17,647 nt of DNA from a bacterium Ga0077546 (GTDB lineage: Bacteria > Cyanobacteriota > Vampirovibrionia > Obscuribacterales > Obscuribacteraceae), in contig LNEX01000251.1 of NCBI GenBank assembly GCA_001464165.1, positions 1 to 17,647 of the forward strand, given 5' to 3'. This document shows positions 14,486 through 17,647 of this stretch, piece by piece; the first letter of the stretch is position 1, and the number at the start of each line of letters is the position of its first letter. Under the pieces are notes generated by a model, which saw only the letters and a program-made list of their open reading frames with translations, ran no database searches and was not told the DNA's origin. The position numbers and the translations under genes are program-made.

Positions 14486-15613
14486 TTATTGAGAAAGTTC
14501 AGGCAAAGGGATGAAAAGCACACAGCTTGTGCGATGCAAAACATCAATAACCAAGGCAGCAGTTGCCATTCCAGACTTATTGCGAGTCAATACTGAGTCG
14601 GAATGTCTAATGGCCGGAATCAGAGAGTACTGAGGAGCCGGTTGCGGTGCAGCCGGATGAGTAAGGAGTAAATCACTCAACTTGCCAGTAAAGGGAACAC
14701 CCTTATCCTCTTGAGATAAAGTATGCACAAGGGGCAGCTTCTTCTGATCAGCTTCTCGATGGATGTGCTGAGCGGTGTAACACAAATCGCCCAAGAGCTG
14801 CAGTTCATCAAAGTTCCGCAGCACGACATCGCGAATATGCTCGAGCGTAAGGGAACACAGAGCTGTGGGAACGCGAGCCTTTACTTTGGTATCACTCGAA
14901 ATTAATGAAATTGGTGCACCATAGGCTGGTGCATAAGGTTCTTCTCCACTCAATTCTTCACTGATAATCATTGAACCCTGGCGCCGCCACTTCTCATGAG
15001 GTGACTCTGGGTTTGGTGCTACTTTGGCAAAATCTGTGTCTCTAGTCCAGTCATCCAAGTGATATGGAGTGTGATCAATGCCTACTTTGAGCTGGCCATC
15101 TTGAAGAAACAGTTCAAGCTCACCGTAGGCAATGCTCAACTCTTCGCGGCTACCCATGCGCGGCGACCAAGGCTTGAAGCTGATTTCACCAGTGGCTAAA
15201 CGACTATGTCCAATTTCCCAAATGGATGCATCAATATTGTAGGCAATCGCATAGTTATGCTTGCCCCACTTTCCATCGCCAGTGAATTTTTCGCAAAATG
15301 AAAATACAATGCGTCCATCATGAAGAAGGTGGCTTGTCACCTCACGGTTTTCGACGTCGTAGCTGTCTGTGAATTGAAGAAAGAGATTGTCTTCTTGAAC
15401 GGGTAAAAGTAAGCAACCATTCTCATCGAAGCAAAAACGCACAACACCAAATTGCACCTGATGCTCTAGGTTTGAATCAATAGGAAAGCTACTATCTCTA
15501 GACCAGAGAGCAAATGCCTCGCCGTGATATTGATAGGCGCTAACTAACTGTTTTTCCTGCAATTGGAATAGAGAGCAATTATGCTTGAGGGCATCAATTG
15601 TGAAATGCGGCAT
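14486..15613 (-). CDS. Hypothetical protein at the head of the deaminase-permease operon
   Basis: 375 aa from the ATG at 15613. I recognise no family. There is no signal peptide or membrane helix. The first two thirds alternate short beta strands with charged turns, for example QFGVVRFCFDENGCLLLP, then GRIVFSFCEKF, KHNYAIAYNI and ELSIAYGELELFLQDGQL, suggesting an all-beta fold. The segment LCSLTLEHIRDVVLRNFDEL is a helix pair. The C-terminal 60 residues are Pro/Ala-rich, then hydrophobic (ALVIDVLHRTSCVLFIPL). A GTG at 15658 would add 15 residues, but it has no ribosome-binding site. The ATG at 15613 is preceded by GGAGG about 13 bases upstream and a purine-rich GAGAG three bases upstream, so I prefer it. 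The gap to the deaminase is 70 bases on the same strand, so the three genes are probably one transcript, but a shared role is only suggested by position. Confidence 0.75.
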   Translation of the reverse strand: MPHFTIDALKHNCSLFQLQEKQLVSAYQYHGEAFALWSRDSSFPIDSNLEHQVQFGVVRFCFDENGCLLLPVQEDNLFLQFTDSYDVENREVTSHLLHDGRIVFSFCEKFTGDGKWGKHNYAIAYNIDASIWEIGHSRLATGEISFKPWSPRMGSREELSIAYGELELFLQDGQLKVGIDHTPYHLDDWTRDTDFAKVAPNPESPHEKWRRQGSMIISEELSGEEPYAPAYGAPISLISSDTKVKARVPTALCSLTLEHIRDVVLRNFDELQLLGDLCYTAQHIHREADQKKLPLVHTLSQEDKGVPFTGKLSDLLLTHPAAPQPAPQYSLIPAIRHSDSVLTRNKSGMATAALVIDVLHRTSCVLFIPLPELSQ

Positions 15614-15694
15614 CTTCTCTCTAAAGCCTCCAGCATGAACACTCTCGCTATCATACACGAGCGAGCGACCACTATCGATTGCGTAAAATCAACA

Positions 15695-15723
15695 TTGACC
15701 AGCGCCTGTGCCCCACCTAAGGT
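15695..15723 (+). promoter_or_regulatory. Possible sigma-70 promoter of the MFS gene
   Basis: TTGACC (15695-15700) is five of six with the -35 consensus. A 17-base spacer leads to TAAGGT (15718-15723), which keeps the TA and final T of the -10 box. It would start transcription about 30 bases before the MFS ATG at 15763. The -10 match is modest, so this is a candidate only. Confidence 0.35.
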
Positions 15724-15762
15724 ATCTATGACTACCTACGGGTCGATTTTAGAGGCTTTTTA

Positions 15763-17160
15763 ATGGCACACAATACTCTAACCAAGGCATCAATCACTGC
15801 AACACCGGCGGAGCCCGCATTAGAGCACGCTCTACCAACGGTTGAGGCGAAAGCAAATCGCCTACAGAAATGGCATGCCCTCGCTGCAACCTATCTGGGC
15901 GAATGCTTCGATGCCATGGATGCCACAATTTATTTTATCGCCCTTGTTCCAGCAATGAGCGAACTGCTCAAGACCAAAGATGCAACGACAATAGGCCTAT
16001 ACGGTTCAATTGTCTTGGCGGTCTTCATGGTTGGTTGGGCCCTAGGTAGTGTTTTGTTTGGCATGGTCTCAGACCGCTTTGGTCGAGTCAAAACAATGAT
16101 GTGGACAATACTTCTTTATGCGGGCGCCAGCGGTATGTGCGCCTTAGCTCACAACTGGCAAGAGCTAGCCATCTGTCGCTTCTTTGTCGGCCTAGGAATT
16201 GGCGGTGAAGTATCAATAGGCTGCGTGCTTTTAGGCGAAGCTTGGAGCGGCGACAGAGCAAGAAAACTCTGGGCCATGAGCTTTATGCAGACCTCATTTG
16301 GTGTTGGTTGCATACTAACTGGGCTGTTTAATTTGGGCTCTGGTGAATTTGGCTGGCGCTATCTATTCTTGGTTGGCATTTTGCCAGCACTAATTACGTT
16401 CTATATAAGAAGGAATCTCAAAGAACCGGCCAGTGTTGAAACTATGCTCGAAAAGCGGCGAGCCGATGCGCTTGCCAATGCTGGCCAAAGTTCTCTGGTA
16501 ATGGCGTTCACTGGCGAAAATCGTAGACGCACGATTACATGCACCTTGATGGCAGCCTCGGCAATTGTTGGATATTGGGCCGGGGTATCGTGGATTCCCG
16601 CGTGGATAAACCAGCTGACTGGCGCTCAGGCCATTGAAGAACGTAGTGCGGCGATGATGTACCTATCAATTGGCGGAATTATCGGTTGCTTTGCGGTGCC
16701 GTATTTGGTGCAAAACTTCGGTTACAAACGCTCCTTTCAATTGAGCTTCTCTGCCTGCTTAATTTCCACCTTAGGCCTATTTCTCACCGTCACTCAATAC
16801 AGCCCGATAGTAAATGTTTGGACCTTTGCCATTGGCACAGTAATAACAATTCCCTTCACTTTACTGGTAGCCTATATCGTCGATTGTTTTGCAACACAAG
16901 TATTAGGCACAGCTTCTGGCATCGCCTGGGGCTTTGGACGAATCTTTGCCGCGGGTGCCGGTCTTGCTACCGGGCCAGTAATTGCCTACTTTGGCGGCAA
17001 TTATGGCACTGCTGCAGCATGTGTCGAACTCGTCTATATTGTCGGAATAATAGCGGCATTTTGGGCAGAAGATTTCAGTACATGCTTTGAAACGAGAACT
17101 GCTGCTGCTGGGGTGCCCAATGCAATTCCAATTGCCGTGCCGGTTTCGCTTAGGGAGTGA
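15763..17160 (+). CDS. MFS transporter, aromatic-acid/sialate-type proton symporter group
   Basis: 465 aa. A 35-residue polar N-terminus is followed by about twelve membrane helices. The MFS signature GMVSDRFGRVK is at 100-110 in the loop between helices 2 and 3. The first helix has GECFDAMDATIYFIALVPAM, matching the GE.lD.fD...... pattern of acid:proton symporters, with Asp50 and Asp53 as likely charge carriers. RFFVGLGIGGEV (139-150) is the conserved helix-4 segment of the same group. It should import an organic acid or similar small molecule with protons. The AGAGG at 15751-15755, seven bases before the ATG, supports the start. It is divergent from the deaminase-permease operon with about 150 bases between, so they could share control. 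Substrate cannot be read from sequence. The C-terminus (about 445-465) is Ala/Pro-rich and cytoplasmic. Confidence 0.88.
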   Translation: MAHNTLTKASITATPAEPALEHALPTVEAKANRLQKWHALAATYLGECFDAMDATIYFIALVPAMSELLKTKDATTIGLYGSIVLAVFMVGWALGSVLFGMVSDRFGRVKTMMWTILLYAGASGMCALAHNWQELAICRFFVGLGIGGEVSIGCVLLGEAWSGDRARKLWAMSFMQTSFGVGCILTGLFNLGSGEFGWRYLFLVGILPALITFYIRRNLKEPASVETMLEKRRADALANAGQSSLVMAFTGENRRRTITCTLMAASAIVGYWAGVSWIPAWINQLTGAQAIEERSAAMMYLSIGGIIGCFAVPYLVQNFGYKRSFQLSFSACLISTLGLFLTVTQYSPIVNVWTFAIGTVITIPFTLLVAYIVDCFATQVLGTASGIAWGFGRIFAAGAGLATGPVIAYFGGNYGTAAACVELVYIVGIIAAFWAEDFSTCFETRTAAAGVPNAIPIAVPVSLRE

Positions 17161-17192
17161 TGTTGACTGGCAAACAACGAACTTATTGCCCT

Positions 17193-17647
17193 TTAAGCAG
17201 GTAAGCCAAGGACGTGTCTGCACTCCTTTAGAACATGGAAATTCACCCCATCAGCTAAGAAAAGATCTCTCACCCCAGACAAGGTACTGATCTGTTTCAA
17301 CAATGGCATTACAGGGTCTTCCAAAGCACTTTCCAGCAACACTACTCGTTCTTTCTGAGAAAGCGTTCTATATTCGTGCCAATAGTTAAAGGCACCTTTG
17401 AGAACAGCAGTCTCATGAATGCGCATACGGCCATGGTGCATAGACTTATAGGTTTTGCCGTCCGCTATAAATTGCTTGAACGACACCCCGATATCAATAT
17501 ATTTACTGTTGTTGACAGAATAGAGCTGCAGAAAATAAAAATGATCGGGAGTCTCTTTATACCAATAGTTGCCGTCCTTTTTGAAACCTTCTGATTTCAA
17601 ATACTTGCCAACTATCTTCACAGGGTCAAATTCCTTAAAACCGTCAA
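17193..17647 (-). CDS. DUF4304-like protein (5' end outside window)
   Basis: The minus strand is open from the TAA at 17195-17193 to the right edge. A GTG at 17621 could serve as a start, but reading upstream stays open and gives DGFKEFDPVKIVGKYLKSEG. This looks like the natural start of the domain, where a basic helix precedes GFKK, so the true start is outside the window and GTG 17621 codes for an internal Val. The visible part is about 150 residues. The GFKKDGNYWYKETPDHFYFL followed by a YIDIGVSF strand is typical of DUF4304 proteins, which pair LK..GF.k.g..f.r with a beta sheet. There is no known biochemical role; such genes are often found in accessory or toxin-immunity settings. It is convergent with the MFS gene, 32 bases apart. 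Confidence 0.7.
   Translation of the reverse strand, partial: DGFKEFDPVKIVGKYLKSEGFKKDGNYWYKETPDHFYFLQLYSVNNSKYIDIGVSFKQFIADGKTYKSMHHGRMRIHETAVLKGAFNYWHEYRTLSQKERVVLLESALEDPVMPLLKQISTLSGVRDLFLADGVNFHVLKECRHVLGLPA

Noticed and set aside
17161..17192. Possible terminator between MFS and DUF4304-like genes
   Set aside because: No inverted repeat with a T-tract could be found in the 32 bases.
17619..17621. GTG as start of the DUF4304-like gene
   Set aside because: The frame stays open upstream and encodes family-like residues, so it is probably an internal valine.

Overview
The window is a protein-coding-dense stretch of a bacterial chromosome of moderate GC. It has no rRNA, tRNA, CRISPR array, transposase or phage gene that I can recognise. 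The mix of genes suggests a member of the Vampirovibrionia/Melainabacteria (Obscuribacterales-like) or a related deep-branching environmental bacterium: a DUF4388 protein with a degenerate GGDEF-like domain, large Pro/Glu/Lys-rich hypothetical proteins, and many TTG/GTG starts. This placement is an inference from gene style, not from a marker gene.

Layout. (1) 1-3079: two divergent low-complexity hypothetical proteins, the left one cut by the window edge, separated by about 310 bases without a gene. The right one (741 aa) has a KVEPK-type repeat tract and a possible thioredoxin-like segment without CxxC. (2) 3083-7173, minus strand: a tight four-gene operon, in transcription order a HisRS/HisZ-like class II synthetase-fold protein lacking standard catalytic motifs, a small protein with a bacterial PH-like segment, a chloramphenicol-phosphotransferase-like P-loop kinase, and a DUF4388 plus degenerate-GGDEF protein. 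(3) 7174-11690, plus strand: an 18-bp near-palindrome of TetR-operator type in front of a ferritin-like diiron protein. A TetR-family regulator gene follows, broken by a one-base frameshift, then a secreted TPR-like protein and a protein with possible SPFH/flotillin-like modules. (4) 11700-15613, minus strand: a probable operon of an unknown 375-aa protein, a CMP/guanine-type deaminase with a signal peptide, and an NCS1 (CodB-like) nucleobase permease fused through an extra hydrophobic segment to a redoxin domain with a CPAC motif. (5) 15763-17160, plus: an MFS symporter. (6) 17193 to the right edge, minus: a DUF4304-like protein whose start lies outside the window.

The most interesting unit is region 4. 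An exported deaminase encoded next to a nucleobase permease that carries its own predicted extracytoplasmic redoxin suggests deamination outside the cytoplasm coupled to uptake, with a redox function tethered to the transporter. The second is region 3, where a clear TetR operator, a diiron enzyme and a frameshifted regulator sit together.
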